DNA of 64,000 bases from contig DCHA01000057.1 of assembly GCA_002315535.1 (NCBI GenBank), positions 8,297 to 72,296 on the forward strand, read 5' to 3'. The notes under the pieces were generated by a model, which was given only the letters and a program-made list of their open reading frames with translations, was not told the origin of the DNA and did not search any database. This stretch comes from Firmicutes bacterium UBA1764. Its GTDB lineage: Bacteria; Bacillota; Clostridia; Peptostreptococcales; Anaerovoracaceae. Position 1 is the first letter of the stretch, and each line of letters opens with the position of its first letter. Below are positions 1-8,806 of the stretch, piece after piece. A program made the translations under genes and the position numbers.

Positions 1-2
1 CT

Positions 3-998
3 TTTGTGCTCAGCATATTGCTGCATCTTATGATTGCGGATATTTGCCTAAAGACGGGCCCGGGCGCTCAAATCGTATCAGTCTTTTCAAAGTTCATGTT
101 CAAGGGTAAATATAAAAAGCCTTTGACAATTCTGCTCTTTGTATTGATGGCTATTGTTTTGTTTGCAAACCTTGCCGCATATAATGCTGCGGCATCAGAG
201 GTTATAAACAATATAATCGGAATAGGGGATACACTCTGCGACATCATCTTTTATGTACTTGCCGCAAGTGTAGTTCTGTTTGGACTAAAGGCCGTTGCAG
301 TCAGCGAGAAACTGATGGTTGCAATTATCTTTGCGCTTATTGCGGTTTTGGCTGTTGCATCCTTTGCGAATATCCACAATCCGCTTCCTATCAGAGCGGG
401 AAGTCTTCATGACGGAATCAGATATTACGGCATGGCAATGCTCGCCTTCGCGGCATTCTTCTCTGTCCCGCAGGCTGTTGAGGGCCTTGGCGGCGACGAA
501 AAAGAAATAAAGAAAGCAGTATTCCTCGGACTCGGTAATAACTTCATTATTATCACCGTGGTAATGGTATGCGCTATTCTTGCATCCCCGGAGGTTACAG
601 AGGTTGGCATGGTTGGCTGGTCACAGGGCATCGGCCTTTGGGCAAAGATTGTCGGCGGACTCTTTACTCTCTTTGCAATGCTTACAACTTATTGGTCAGT
701 AAGTCTTGCGCTCAAGGATATATTAATTGAGCAGACAAAACTCAACGGAAATATATGCTGGCTTATTTCTACATTGCCATCACTGATTCTTGCACTTTCA
801 AATCTCGGAAGCTTCCTCGATTTTCTCGAGCTTGCCGGAGGCGCAATTGCAATTATTATTGCGATGCTCTTCGTGCCTTGCTATAGGCTCGCTTTAAAAG
901 AGGTCCCCGGAGCGCTTATTAATCCGCTTTCAAAGTCATGGATACACTTCCTTGTCATGGCGGCATATATTTTAATGGGAATAGGAAATTTGATTTAG
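3..998 (+). CDS. Amino acid permease-like membrane protein, 5' end outside window
   Basis: The reading frame is open to the left window edge, so the N-terminus (probably one or two helices) is missing. The visible 330 or so residues are almost entirely hydrophobic helices, about nine, with a short charged loop (GGDEKEIKKA, around residue 165) between them. The pattern resembles the amino acid/polyamine/organocation superfamily, closest by eye to tryptophan/tyrosine-type permeases. The next gene, an amidohydrolase, starts 9 bases downstream, so the two probably form one transcript: uptake of an amino acid or amide followed by hydrolysis. Substrate is unknown; the family call is from overall pattern only. 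Confidence 0.6.
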   Translation, partial: FVLSILLHLMIADICLKTGPGAQIVSVFSKFMFKGKYKKPLTILLFVLMAIVLFANLAAYNAAASEVINNIIGIGDTLCDIIFYVLAASVVLFGLKAVAVSEKLMVAIIFALIAVLAVASFANIHNPLPIRAGSLHDGIRYYGMAMLAFAAFFSVPQAVEGLGGDEKEIKKAVFLGLGNNFIIITVVMVCAILASPEVTEVGMVGWSQGIGLWAKIVGGLFTLFAMLTTYWSVSLALKDILIEQTKLNGNICWLISTLPSLILALSNLGSFLDFLELAGGAIAIIIAMLFVPCYRLALKEVPGALINPLSKSWIHFLVMAAYILMGIGNLI

Positions 999-1007
999 GG
1001 TAGCAAA

Positions 1008-2594
1008 ATGTCCACACTTTTTTACAACGGAAAAATTCACACTATGGTATCCGAGCTTGATGAAAAAAGCTGGATGCTGGTTCGCTCCGGCAAAATCGAA
1101 AGGATGGGCACCGGAGAGCCTGATGGTGATTTAAAGTATAAAGAAAAAATTGATCTCGGAGGAAAGCATGTATATCCTTGCTTGATTGATGCTCATGTCC
1201 ACATGCTGCTGACCATTGCTGTTATGGCAATGGGCTTTAGCGCGTGTGAGATTACAAGCGAGGGGGTTCGTCCGAATACGATTAAGGGCGTCGGCGAGCG
1301 GATTCGCAGCTACGCCGAAAAGCAAAAGCCCGGAGCTGTCATTGCGCTGAATAATTATATTCTGACCGCAATTGACGAGCTGCGCATGCCGACAAAGGAT
1401 GAGCTTGATGACTGGGCAGGCGGCAGAGCCATCGTAGTATACAGCATTGATGGTCACAGCACATCGCTTTCCACTAAGATGCTTGAGCTTGTCGGGCTTG
1501 ATCCGGCAAAATCTAACGGCGTTCTGCAGGGCGAGGAAAACGAGAGGATGCAGGGGCAGATTGTAAATAAGATAAGCTCGCTGATCAGCCTTCCGATGCT
1601 TGCAAAGGGAATTGCGAATTTTCATAATTATTGTGCGGACTACGGAATCAATATTGTCGGCGCGCTCGAGGGAAATGCAAATTGTGACAAGGATCCTATC
1701 ACAGAGCTGGCGGTTAAGCTTGCGAGACATTTTGATGTCGGCGTCAGACTGTATCTGCAGTACACCGATATCAATAAGGTTCGCCCGTACGAAAAATACA
1801 TGAAGAAAAAGCGTGTCGGCGGCTGCGGTGAATGGGAAACCGATGGTGCCAGCGGATCGCACTCTGCGGCATTTAGAGCGCCGTATAAGGACAACGGAAT
1901 TATCGCAGGCACCTACTATACTCAGGATCAATTTGACGGCTTTGTAAAAAGCTACGCAGATGAAGGCTACCAGATTGCGACACACGCAATCGGCGAGCTT
2001 GCAATAGAGCAGGTCCTGAATGCATATGATAAAAATGAAAACGGCAGATTCTTTAGAATAGAGCATTGCGAGTTCCATGATGATGACGCATTCGAGAGGC
2101 TCGCAAAGGGACGCTATGCAGTCATGATGCAGCCCGGCTATGCATGGATAGATAAAAGATATCTTCACACATACGAACAATTCCTAAACGAAGATATTTG
2201 CGCAAGACTTAAATTCAAAAAGCTACTTGATGCCGGAGTTTGCGTATGCGGTTCATCCGATGCTCCTGTTCAGGACATGGATCCGTATCTGCAAATGCTT
2301 GGAGAGACTCAGTTCTATAACGAGGCAGAATCAATTACCCCGTATCAGGCTCTGTGTACATATACAAAGAATGCGGCAAGGGCAATTGAGGAAGAGGACG
2401 AGTACGGAAGCCTCGAAGAGGGTAAGACCGCCGATTTCTTTACTGCGGATAAGGACTTCTTCAGTCTCAGTCCGGAGCAAATCGCTGATTTCAGACCGCT
2501 GCAAACCTACTACGGCGGTAAGCCCTGCAAGCGCTATAAAGGCACAATGCTTGAGCTTGCAAGGATGATGTTAGGCAAAGCAAAGTTAATATAA
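1008..2594 (+). CDS. Amidohydrolase, YtcJ-like (metal-dependent hydrolase)
   Basis: A 528-residue protein of the amidohydrolase superfamily, YtcJ-type, predicted cytosolic. Visible marks: N-terminal beta-sandwich start (FYNGKIHTM), the metal-binding DAHVH near residue 62, the HAIGELAIEQVL helix typical of YtcJ proteins, RIEHCEFH, and GSSDAPVQDMDPY near the C-terminal end of the barrel, supplying the late Asp ligand. Members cleave amide, formamide or ester bonds of small molecules; the substrate here is unknown. It follows the permease closely and ends before a strong terminator at 2658-2697, so it closes that transcript. Confidence 0.8.
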   Translation: MSTLFYNGKIHTMVSELDEKSWMLVRSGKIERMGTGEPDGDLKYKEKIDLGGKHVYPCLIDAHVHMLLTIAVMAMGFSACEITSEGVRPNTIKGVGERIRSYAEKQKPGAVIALNNYILTAIDELRMPTKDELDDWAGGRAIVVYSIDGHSTSLSTKMLELVGLDPAKSNGVLQGEENERMQGQIVNKISSLISLPMLAKGIANFHNYCADYGINIVGALEGNANCDKDPITELAVKLARHFDVGVRLYLQYTDINKVRPYEKYMKKKRVGGCGEWETDGASGSHSAAFRAPYKDNGIIAGTYYTQDQFDGFVKSYADEGYQIATHAIGELAIEQVLNAYDKNENGRFFRIEHCEFHDDDAFERLAKGRYAVMMQPGYAWIDKRYLHTYEQFLNEDICARLKFKKLLDAGVCVCGSSDAPVQDMDPYLQMLGETQFYNEAESITPYQALCTYTKNAARAIEEEDEYGSLEEGKTADFFTADKDFFSLSPEQIADFRPLQTYYGGKPCKRYKGTMLELARMMLGKAKLI

Positions 2595-2657
2595 GCGTAC
2601 CAGCATAATGAATCAAATAGTTCGCTGATTTAGAGTGAGACTTTTAATTAGTAGGAA

Positions 2658-2697
2658 AAACAATCCGCAGGATAATAATCTATCCTGCGGATTGTTT
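2658..2697. terminator. Intrinsic terminator after the amidohydrolase
   Basis: Perfect 17-bp stem (2658-2674 against 2681-2697) with a 6-base loop; the arms begin in AAA and end in TTT, followed by an AT-rich stretch. Confidence 0.85.
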
Positions 2698-2754
2698 AAT
2701 TAATATAAAAAGAGTGAAATTTAATTATACTAAACCTAATGCCATCCACAATAA

Positions 2755-3222
2755 TACAGATGCTTCAACAGCGATGATGTTAACTACCATATTCGTGAAA
2801 GACCGACAGATATTACATTGCTGGCGAAGACTTTCTTTGAAGAATACTATTCCGCTTTTAACTTTGATAAAACATACATCCCAATAGAATTGCTGCCGCT
2901 TTTGCATCAATATAATTGGCCCGGAAATATCAGGCAATTAAAGGCTTTTGTCGAGATGGTGTCTGTCTTATCTGATAATGGGAAAGTTGATATAGCAGTG
3001 TTTAATAAAGCCATAGAAGAGTTGCCATTCTCATCGAATAACAATGGGGCTGATGAAAATAATAGTATACCTAAAGTATCGTCTTTAAGAAAAATAGAAG
3101 AAGAACAAATCCGTTATGTTTATAAAAAGCATAACGGAAACCTCTCGAAAATCAGGGAGGAGCTTGGAATCAGCAGAACAACGCTTTGGAAGAGGCTAAA
3201 GGAGTTGGGAATAACAGAATAA
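2755..3222 (+). pseudogene. C-terminal remnant of a sigma-54-dependent activator
   Basis: The frame is open from just after a TAA at 2752-2754, and the first plausible start is a TTG at 2818 with no ribosome binding site. The protein begins inside the AAA+ domain (IRERPTDITLLA corresponds to the PLRxRxxDI segment), continues through the YNWPGNIRQLKAF sensor-2 region and ends with a Fis-type helix-turn-helix ([16 protein letters not shown]). It lacks the PAS region, Walker A, GAFTGA and Walker B. It closely parallels the C-terminus of the intact activator at 3269-5233, which it faces, so it is probably a decayed paralogue. A DNA-binding-only fragment could still be made and compete for the same sites, but no translation signal supports that. 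Confidence 0.75.
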
Positions 3223-3225
3223 ATA

Positions 3226-3257
3226 AAGCCCGGGTTCATAATTGAACTCGGGCTTTA
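3226..3257. terminator. Bidirectional terminator
   Basis: AAAGCCCGGGTTC pairs with GAACTCGGGCTTT (one G-T pair) around a short AT loop. It lies between the convergent activator remnant (+) and the intact activator (-) and has A and T runs on both sides. Confidence 0.85.
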
Positions 3258-3268
3258 CTAACGATTGA

Positions 3269-5233
3269 TTACGAAAAAATACTTTTATCTAATCCCATCT
3301 CTTTAAGTCTTTTCCAAAGGGTGGTTCTGCTGATTTGGAGCTCTTCACAGCACACTTTGATATTGCCATGGTGCTTTAAATATGCTTCCTTAACGGCATC
3401 TTCTGATGCCTTCTTTTTTATTTCTTTGTCAGTAAGATTTGATTTGCCTTTTTCATCGTAATTTACATTGTTGATGTTTAATTGTTCTTTAGATTTAAGC
3501 ACAGGAAGGTTAGATAATTGATATCTGACTTCAGTTTCCGTAATAAAACCATTATCGGATAAAACCGCTATTCTTTCAATAAAGGCTTTAAGCTGTCTTA
3601 CATTTCCGGGCCAATTATATTCGGTAATACACTTAATTTGTGCTTTAGGGATAGGATAGTTGTATCCGAATTCTTTATATTTTTCCTCAAGGAATCTACA
3701 TGCTAGAAGGTAAACATCATTACCTCTATTTCGAAGCGGTGGAAGGAATAACGGAAGGACGTCAAGTCTATAGAAAAGGTCATCTCTGAAACTTCCATCC
3801 CTAACGCTTTCTATTAAGTCTCTGTTACTTGCGCAAATAATCCTATTGTTGATAGGGATGAGCTGAGTCCCTCCTAAACGGCAAATTTGTTTTTCCTGAA
3901 TAAATCTTAATAGCTTTGATTGGAGTGACATGGGCATGGTTGATATTTCATCCAAAAAAAGTGTCCCATTATGAGATAGCTCAATCAATCCGGCCTTTCC
4001 TTGCTTTTTTGCCCCGGTAAAAGCACCTTCCTCGTAACCGAACAGTTCGCTTTCAAGTAAGGTTTCCGGTAATGCTGCACAGTTTATTGCGACAAAGGGT
4101 CCGTTTGCAAAAGGGCTTGCATTGTGAATGCTTTGCGCAAGAACTTCTTTTCCGGTACCGCTTTCGCCGGTGATGAGTATAGTGCTGTTTGTGGATGCAT
4201 ATCGCTTGGATTGTCTGCGTAGTTCATTCATTCCGGAGTCCGAGGTAATAATATCCGCAAAGTAACTTGTTGCGGTAAAGTTTTGCTCTGCGATTTTTTT
4301 TCGTATCTGTTGCTCTTTCTTTTGCAGTTCAGAAATGTTAGTTATTGTTCGAACCTTCGCAATGATATCAGTTGAAAAGGATGGCAGGGAGTTGATGGCA
4401 TATTTTTTCCCTTGGAATTCAATAATTTCATTATCATTGCAATTAATCATATGAGATAATACGGGCCATCTGTATTTTATGTAGTTTGGGTAATGCCCGA
4501 TTATAGCCTCTCTGTTTAATTTAAAAATATTTAACAAAATATCGTTGCATTCAACGACTCTGTCATTATCATCAATAGCAATAATACCATCTGAAAGCTT
4601 GTTAAAGCTCTCGGACAGAGCGGTTCTGTACGCAAGTCTTTTTCTGTATGTAATTCCCTCATCTATTGCCCTTTGGAAGGTGTCTTTAATATTGTCTTTT
4701 TGGAATGGAACAAATATTACATCTAGTCCATTGTTTTCGCAGGAATTTGAGACAGACGAAACAGATGTAATTACTCTGTTCAATCCTGCCTCTTTTACAA
4801 CAACACTGTAATCTCTTTCGAAATCCATTTGCTCTGCATAGTAGGGTACAATTTCAACCCCTGATACTTGAGATAACAGGTTGACATCGTATATTTTAGG
4901 GCTTCCTTTGAACTGAATGAACATTATCGGAGATTTATTAGTTTTGCAGTTGTTATTTAGTGCAAGTGCAAAATCAAAAAGATCCAAATCCAAATCAACA
5001 ACCGGAATATCGACAGATTGTCTTATAAAGGCTGCTGAGTTAAATCTTGCAATGAAAGCTGTAATATCAGGATTGTCATGCAATATTTTAACTGCAATAG
5101 GTCCGGATTCTTTAAATTTTCCTTCAGACAATACCAATTCGATGTTCATTTCGTTAGCAACACTTTCAATGGTCTGTATTAAGAGTTCTGATCGATTAGG
5201 TAAAAAGACGCATATTTTATTTTTTTCAACCAT
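3269..5233 (-). CDS. Sigma-54-dependent activator with PrpR-type sensor domain
   Basis: A 654-residue enhancer-binding activator. In order: PrpR_N-like sensor domain (about 1-190), PAS-like segment (about 205-300, [17 protein letters not shown]), AAA+ domain with Walker A GESGTGKE at 356-363, the sigma-54-contacting GAFTGA at 403-408, Walker B GTLFLDEI near 423-430 and WPGN at 541-544, then a C-terminal Fis-type helix-turn-helix ([16 protein letters not shown]). PrpR_N domains bind small organic acid metabolites in known cases; the ligand here is unknown. The start has AAGAGGT 8-9 bases upstream. It is divergent from a CoA-transferase operon that carries a consensus sigma-54 promoter and six TGTTAA boxes, so it very probably activates that operon. 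Confidence 0.93.
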   Translation of the reverse strand: MVEKNKICVFLPNRSELLIQTIESVANEMNIELVLSEGKFKESGPIAVKILHDNPDITAFIARFNSAAFIRQSVDIPVVDLDLDLFDFALALNNNCKTNKSPIMFIQFKGSPKIYDVNLLSQVSGVEIVPYYAEQMDFERDYSVVVKEAGLNRVITSVSSVSNSCENNGLDVIFVPFQKDNIKDTFQRAIDEGITYRKRLAYRTALSESFNKLSDGIIAIDDNDRVVECNDILLNIFKLNREAIIGHYPNYIKYRWPVLSHMINCNDNEIIEFQGKKYAINSLPSFSTDIIAKVRTITNISELQKKEQQIRKKIAEQNFTATSYFADIITSDSGMNELRRQSKRYASTNSTILITGESGTGKEVLAQSIHNASPFANGPFVAINCAALPETLLESELFGYEEGAFTGAKKQGKAGLIELSHNGTLFLDEISTMPMSLQSKLLRFIQEKQICRLGGTQLIPINNRIICASNRDLIESVRDGSFRDDLFYRLDVLPLFLPPLRNRGNDVYLLACRFLEEKYKEFGYNYPIPKAQIKCITEYNWPGNVRQLKAFIERIAVLSDNGFITETEVRYQLSNLPVLKSKEQLNINNVNYDEKGKSNLTDKEIKKKASEDAVKEAYLKHHGNIKVCCEELQISRTTLWKRLKEMGLDKSIFS

Positions 5234-5274
5234 AATAATGACCTCTTGTAATTATTTCTACAGTGTTGGTTGCT

Positions 5275-5368
5275 AATATGTTAAATATTATTAACATATT
5301 GACATCATTGTTTAACATTATGTTAATTTTGTCAAGTGTTAAATAGAGCTGTATTAGCACAATGTTAA
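5275..5368. promoter_or_regulatory. Upstream activator sites: six TGTTAA boxes
   Basis: TGTTAA hexamers (either strand) occur at 5279, 5291, 5312, 5321, 5337 and 5363. Two pairs make perfect inverted repeats: AATATGTTAA-N6-TTAACATATT (5275-5300) and TTAACAT-T-ATGTTAA (5312-5326). They sit 70-160 bases upstream of the sigma-54 promoter and directly upstream of the activator's own start, the expected place for enhancer sites of the adjacent PrpR-type protein. Confidence 0.7.
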
Positions 5369-5436
5369 ATAATAAACTATCAACAATATCCTATCTGCAA
5401 GATTAGAAGGCATATTTAACAAGGGGAAAATAAAAA

Positions 5437-5453
5437 TGGCACAACTTTTGCAT
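5437..5453 (+). promoter_or_regulatory. Sigma-54 (-24/-12) promoter
   Basis: TGGCAC-N5-TTGCAT matches the sigma-54 consensus at every conserved base, with GG at 5438-5439 and GC at 5450-5451 exactly 12 bases apart. Predicted transcription start is near 5463, leaving a leader of about 65 bases before the CoA-transferase start at 5531. Confidence 0.9.
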
Positions 5454-5530
5454 TAAGAAACAGATAGTTAAATAATTATCGCCCAAACCCGGGACGGGTG
5501 GTAATAGAAAAATTGTTTTAGGAGGAAAAC

Positions 5531-6742
5531 ATGGGAAACATTTTTGATGGCTTAAAAGTAATTGACATCACCAATAATCTCGCAGGTCCGCTTTGCGCAC
5601 AACTGTTTGGAGATTATGGCGCTGAAGTTATTAAAGTTGAACGTCCAGGCGCTGGAGACGATTCCAGAGGACTTGCTCCAAAGATTGAGGGAGTATCACT
5701 CTTTCCACAGTGGTCAGCAAGAAACAAAAAATCAGTAACACTTGCGCTTGATGATCCAAGAGCACAAAAGATAATTCTTGAAATGGCAAAAGAGGCTGAC
5801 GTATTTATTGAGTCCTATAAGCCGGGCATGATGAAGAAGTTCAACCTTGATTATGAAGCAGTATCAAAGGTAAACCCGGGAATTGTTTACGCATCTATTT
5901 CCGTAGCTGGACAGGTTGGCCCAAAGAGCAAGGTTCCTGGATTTGATATCATTGCTCAGGCAATGTCAGGATTCATGGATAATACCGGTGAAAAGACCGG
6001 CAACCCGACAAAGTGCGGAACAGTAATAGGCGACTATGTTGGCGGACTTAATGCATTTGCCTCCATTTTGGCAGCACTGTTATACAAGCAAAAGACAGGC
6101 GAAGGACAGTATTGTGATGTATCACTTTTAGCTGGACTTGTTGGTGTTAATACACTTATCGACAGAGCTGCAACACTTGGAGATAATCCAACAAGAAGCG
6201 GTAACCACCACGGTTCTATGGCTCCTTATGGTCTGTACAATGGTAATAATGGCCAGAGCTGTATCATAGCAGCTTATACAGGCAAGATGTGGCCAAATCT
6301 TTGCCAGGTAATCGGACAGCCGGAACTTGCAACAGATCCAAGATTCGACAGCAATGTAACACGTACAAAGAATATCGGACAGCTTGTTGAAGTATTAGAG
6401 ACATGGCTTAAGACATTCGATGATATCGATGAACCGGTTAAGCTTATGGCTGATGCAGGAATCGCAACATGCAAGGTTTATACAACTCAGGATGTAGCAG
6501 ACGATCCGGAATACAGAAACCTCGGTCTTATCGTAGATATGGATACTCCACCATCACTTCAGGGCAAGAGAGACAAGGTTACAACAAGAGGTTCTTGGTT
6601 CAAGTTCAGCAAGTGCCAGCCGGTTTATCACCGTGCACCAGACCTTGGTGAGCACAACGAAGAAATACTTCTCAAGTATATTTCCAAGGAAGAACTCGAT
6701 CAGTGCTTAGCAGATTGGGCCGGAAAGTTTAAGAAGCAGTAA
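5531..6742 (+). CDS. CaiB/BaiF-family (class III) CoA-transferase, copy 1
   Basis: A 403-residue cytosolic class III CoA-transferase, which moves CoA between carboxylic acids through an aspartyl-CoA thioester. The predicted catalytic Asp is D168 in GTVIGDYVGG, matching Asp169 of formyl-CoA transferase and CaiB. Other marks are the N-terminal IDITNNLAGPLCAQLFGDYGA and the GNHHGSMAPYG segment. RBS AGGAGG lies 5-6 bases before the ATG. First gene of the sigma-54-driven operon, so it presumably activates the imported acid for the crotonase-fold protein and dehydrogenase that follow. A second family member at 14042 aligns without gaps over the first 170 residues. Confidence 0.92.
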   Translation: MGNIFDGLKVIDITNNLAGPLCAQLFGDYGAEVIKVERPGAGDDSRGLAPKIEGVSLFPQWSARNKKSVTLALDDPRAQKIILEMAKEADVFIESYKPGMMKKFNLDYEAVSKVNPGIVYASISVAGQVGPKSKVPGFDIIAQAMSGFMDNTGEKTGNPTKCGTVIGDYVGGLNAFASILAALLYKQKTGEGQYCDVSLLAGLVGVNTLIDRAATLGDNPTRSGNHHGSMAPYGLYNGNNGQSCIIAAYTGKMWPNLCQVIGQPELATDPRFDSNVTRTKNIGQLVEVLETWLKTFDDIDEPVKLMADAGIATCKVYTTQDVADDPEYRNLGLIVDMDTPPSLQGKRDKVTTRGSWFKFSKCQPVYHRAPDLGEHNEEILLKYISKEELDQCLADWAGKFKKQ

Positions 6743-6769
6743 AACGTATTATTATTCAGGAGGATGAAT

Positions 6770-7570
6770 ATGTACACTAGCCAATGTGAAAATATAGCAT
6801 TTAGCGTAGATGAAAGAGGCATTGCAACTGTAGCACTCAATAGAGAGGAAGCTCTCAATGCACTTACCTGGGATATGGAACAGGAGCTTGCAAATGTATT
6901 TAACTATTGCTCAACCGCTGAGGAAGTAAGAGTTGTTGTATTAACAGGTGCCGGAAAGCATTTCTGCGCAGGCGGAGACATCAAGGCATTTAAGAAGAGA
7001 ATTGATGCCGGTGAGGCTCTCCCTCAAACAGGCGTTCGTTATGTAGGTGCCGCAGCAAAGGCTATCAGATTCTGCAACAAGCCGGTTATTGCAAAGATAA
7101 ACGGAGCAGCAACAGGTGCCGGAAGTGCATTTACATTTGCCTGTGATTTCCGTGTAGGCGATGTAAAGACAAAGATTGGTGCAGGCTTTACAGGAATGGG
7201 ATTCTCCGGAGACACAAACGGAGTTTACACCCTTTCAAAGCTTATTGGCCCAATGAGAGCAACAGAATTTTATATGCTTGCGCAGACGCTCACAGCAGAG
7301 GAAGCATTCCAGCTTGGAATCTTAAACAGACTCGCTGAAGAAGGAAAGCTTGATGAAGAAGTTGATAAGCTCGCAGCAAAGCTTGCAAACAGCCCAACAA
7401 CTGCATTCACTTTCCAGAAGAAGATGATTAATCTTATCAACTACACAGACATGGATCTTCAGACAGAATTTGAGGCAAACTTCATGCCTGCATGTTCAAA
7501 GACAGCAGACCATGCAGAAGCAGTTAATGCTTTCCTTGAAAAGAGAGCTCCAAAGTTTACAGGCAAATAG
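6770..7570 (+). CDS. Crotonase-fold protein (enoyl-CoA hydratase/isomerase family), atypical active site
   Basis: A 266-residue enoyl-CoA hydratase/isomerase superfamily protein. The oxyanion-hole segments are present (GAGKHFCAGGDIKAF near 60-74; INGAATGAGSAFTF near 110-123). The two glutamates that add water in true hydratases are not visible: the first position falls in SAF (about 120) and the second in GAGFTGMG (about 140). An Asp is present in FSGDTNG (about 148), where isomerases of this family often place a catalytic acid. Isomerase, hydrolase or another crotonase reaction is therefore as likely as hydration. Start 6770 is chosen over the ATG at 6764 because AGGAGG (6758-6763) would abut the latter with no spacer. 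Confidence 0.88.
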   Translation: MYTSQCENIAFSVDERGIATVALNREEALNALTWDMEQELANVFNYCSTAEEVRVVVLTGAGKHFCAGGDIKAFKKRIDAGEALPQTGVRYVGAAAKAIRFCNKPVIAKINGAATGAGSAFTFACDFRVGDVKTKIGAGFTGMGFSGDTNGVYTLSKLIGPMRATEFYMLAQTLTAEEAFQLGILNRLAEEGKLDEEVDKLAAKLANSPTTAFTFQKKMINLINYTDMDLQTEFEANFMPACSKTADHAEAVNAFLEKRAPKFTGK

Positions 7571-7604
7571 CTATAGTTTTACTAATTTATTAAGGAGAAA
7601 AAAA

Positions 7605-8753
7605 ATGGATTATAACTTTACAGAGGATCAACTCGGTTTAAAAGAAATGACCAGAGACTTTGCGAATAAGGTTCTTATTCCGCAGGCAGCAGAAGCTGAC
7701 AGAAAAGGCGAATTCATGGCTGATGCTTTTGCAGAAGCAGCAAAGATGGGTATTACATGCCTTGACCTCCCAGAAGAATGGGGTGGAGCAGGCGTAGATC
7801 TTCTTACTACAGCTTTAGTAAGAGAAGAGCTTTCTCGTGGTGATGCAGGCTTTAGCTCAGCAGTTGGCGCATGCGGTCTTGGCTTTAAGCCAATAAACTT
7901 CGCAGGAACAGAAGCACAGAAAAAAGCATATGCAGATGTTGTAACAGGTGGCGGACTCCTTGCACTCGGACTTACAGAACCGGAAGCTGGATCAGACGTT
8001 GCAAATAATAAGACTACTGCAGTTAAGAAGGGTGACAAGTACATTCTTAACGGAAGAAAGTGCTTCATTACAAACGCTCCAATTGCTGACATTATTACAG
8101 TATTTGCTATTACTGATAAGTCTGCCGGAGCAAAGGGCTTCTCAATGTTTATGGTTCCAAAGGGAACACCGGGACTCTCAACAGGAAAGCATGAAGACAA
8201 GATGGGTATCAGAACTTCTATGACATCTGATGTAATCATGGAGGACTGCGAAATTCCTGTAGAAAATATCATCGGTCAGGAAGGTGACGGATTCAAGATC
8301 GTAATGCAGACACTTGACAAGGGCCGTGTATGCTGTGGTGCAAGTGCTCTGGGAATTGCTCAGGCTGCATTTGAAAATGCAATGCGTTACTCTCAGGAAA
8401 GAATCCAGAAGGGTAAGCCAATTTGCAAGCATCAGATTATGCAGGCAAAGCTTGCTGATATGGGTATCAGACTTGAAGCAGCTCGTCAGCTCGTTTGGAG
8501 AGCATCTATGGCATTTGATGCAAATGCTAAGGATACTTCTAAGCTTGCTTCAATGTGCAAATGCTTCGCAGGAGATATGGCAGTATATGTAACATGTGAA
8601 GCTCTTCAGGTATTCGGTGGATATGGCTACAGCAGAGAATATCCAATGGAAAAGCTTTATCGTGATGCAAAGATTACTCAGATTTTCGAAGGAACAAACG
8701 AAATTCAGAGAACAATTATCGCCGGCAATTTAATTAAGGAATATCAGATTTAA
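7605..8753 (+). CDS. Acyl-CoA dehydrogenase, copy 1
   Basis: A 382-residue FAD-dependent acyl-CoA dehydrogenase. Visible: N-terminal helical domain, the LTEPEAGSD flavin/substrate loop, CFITNAPIAD, GIRTSMTSDV, and the C-terminal AKITQIFEGTNEIQRT containing the catalytic base Glu (about E362). Electrons would pass to Etf, encoded about 10 kb downstream at 17620-19443. An earlier in-frame start at 7470 would overlap the previous gene by 100 bases; the ATG at 7605 has AAGGAGA 6-7 bases upstream and gives the standard length. Within this operon it may work in reverse, reducing a 2-enoyl-CoA as an electron sink, as CaiA does in carnitine metabolism; direction is inference. Confidence 0.95.
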   Translation: MDYNFTEDQLGLKEMTRDFANKVLIPQAAEADRKGEFMADAFAEAAKMGITCLDLPEEWGGAGVDLLTTALVREELSRGDAGFSSAVGACGLGFKPINFAGTEAQKKAYADVVTGGGLLALGLTEPEAGSDVANNKTTAVKKGDKYILNGRKCFITNAPIADIITVFAITDKSAGAKGFSMFMVPKGTPGLSTGKHEDKMGIRTSMTSDVIMEDCEIPVENIIGQEGDGFKIVMQTLDKGRVCCGASALGIAQAAFENAMRYSQERIQKGKPICKHQIMQAKLADMGIRLEAARQLVWRASMAFDANAKDTSKLASMCKCFAGDMAVYVTCEALQVFGGYGYSREYPMEKLYRDAKITQIFEGTNEIQRTIIAGNLIKEYQI

Positions 8754-8763
8754 TTGTTTGGTA

Positions 8764-8791
8764 CGGGTGATGGGCGCAAGCCCATCACCTG
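8764..8791 (+). other. Intercistronic hairpin with GCAA tetraloop
   Basis: GGTGATGGGC (8766-8775) pairs perfectly with GCCCATCACC (8780-8789) around a GCAA tetraloop, extendable by a G-T and a C-G pair. No T run follows and the next RBS comes within 10 bases, so an mRNA processing or stability element fits better than termination. Confidence 0.7.
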
Positions 8792-8806
8792 AATAAAGGA
8801 GAAAAC

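Noticed and set aside
1131..2180. 349-codon open frame on the minus strand
   Set aside because: It lies wholly inside the amidohydrolase gene, has no ribosome binding site and no recognisable motif; it is a shadow of the plus-strand codons.
5275..5368. Repeat cluster considered as CRISPR-like
   Set aside because: Units are six bases with irregular spacing and form inverted repeats, not direct repeats with equal spacers.
7470..7604. Upstream start for the acyl-CoA dehydrogenase
   Set aside because: It would overlap the crotonase gene by 100 bases and has no RBS; the ATG at 7605 has AAGGAGA and gives the family N-terminus.
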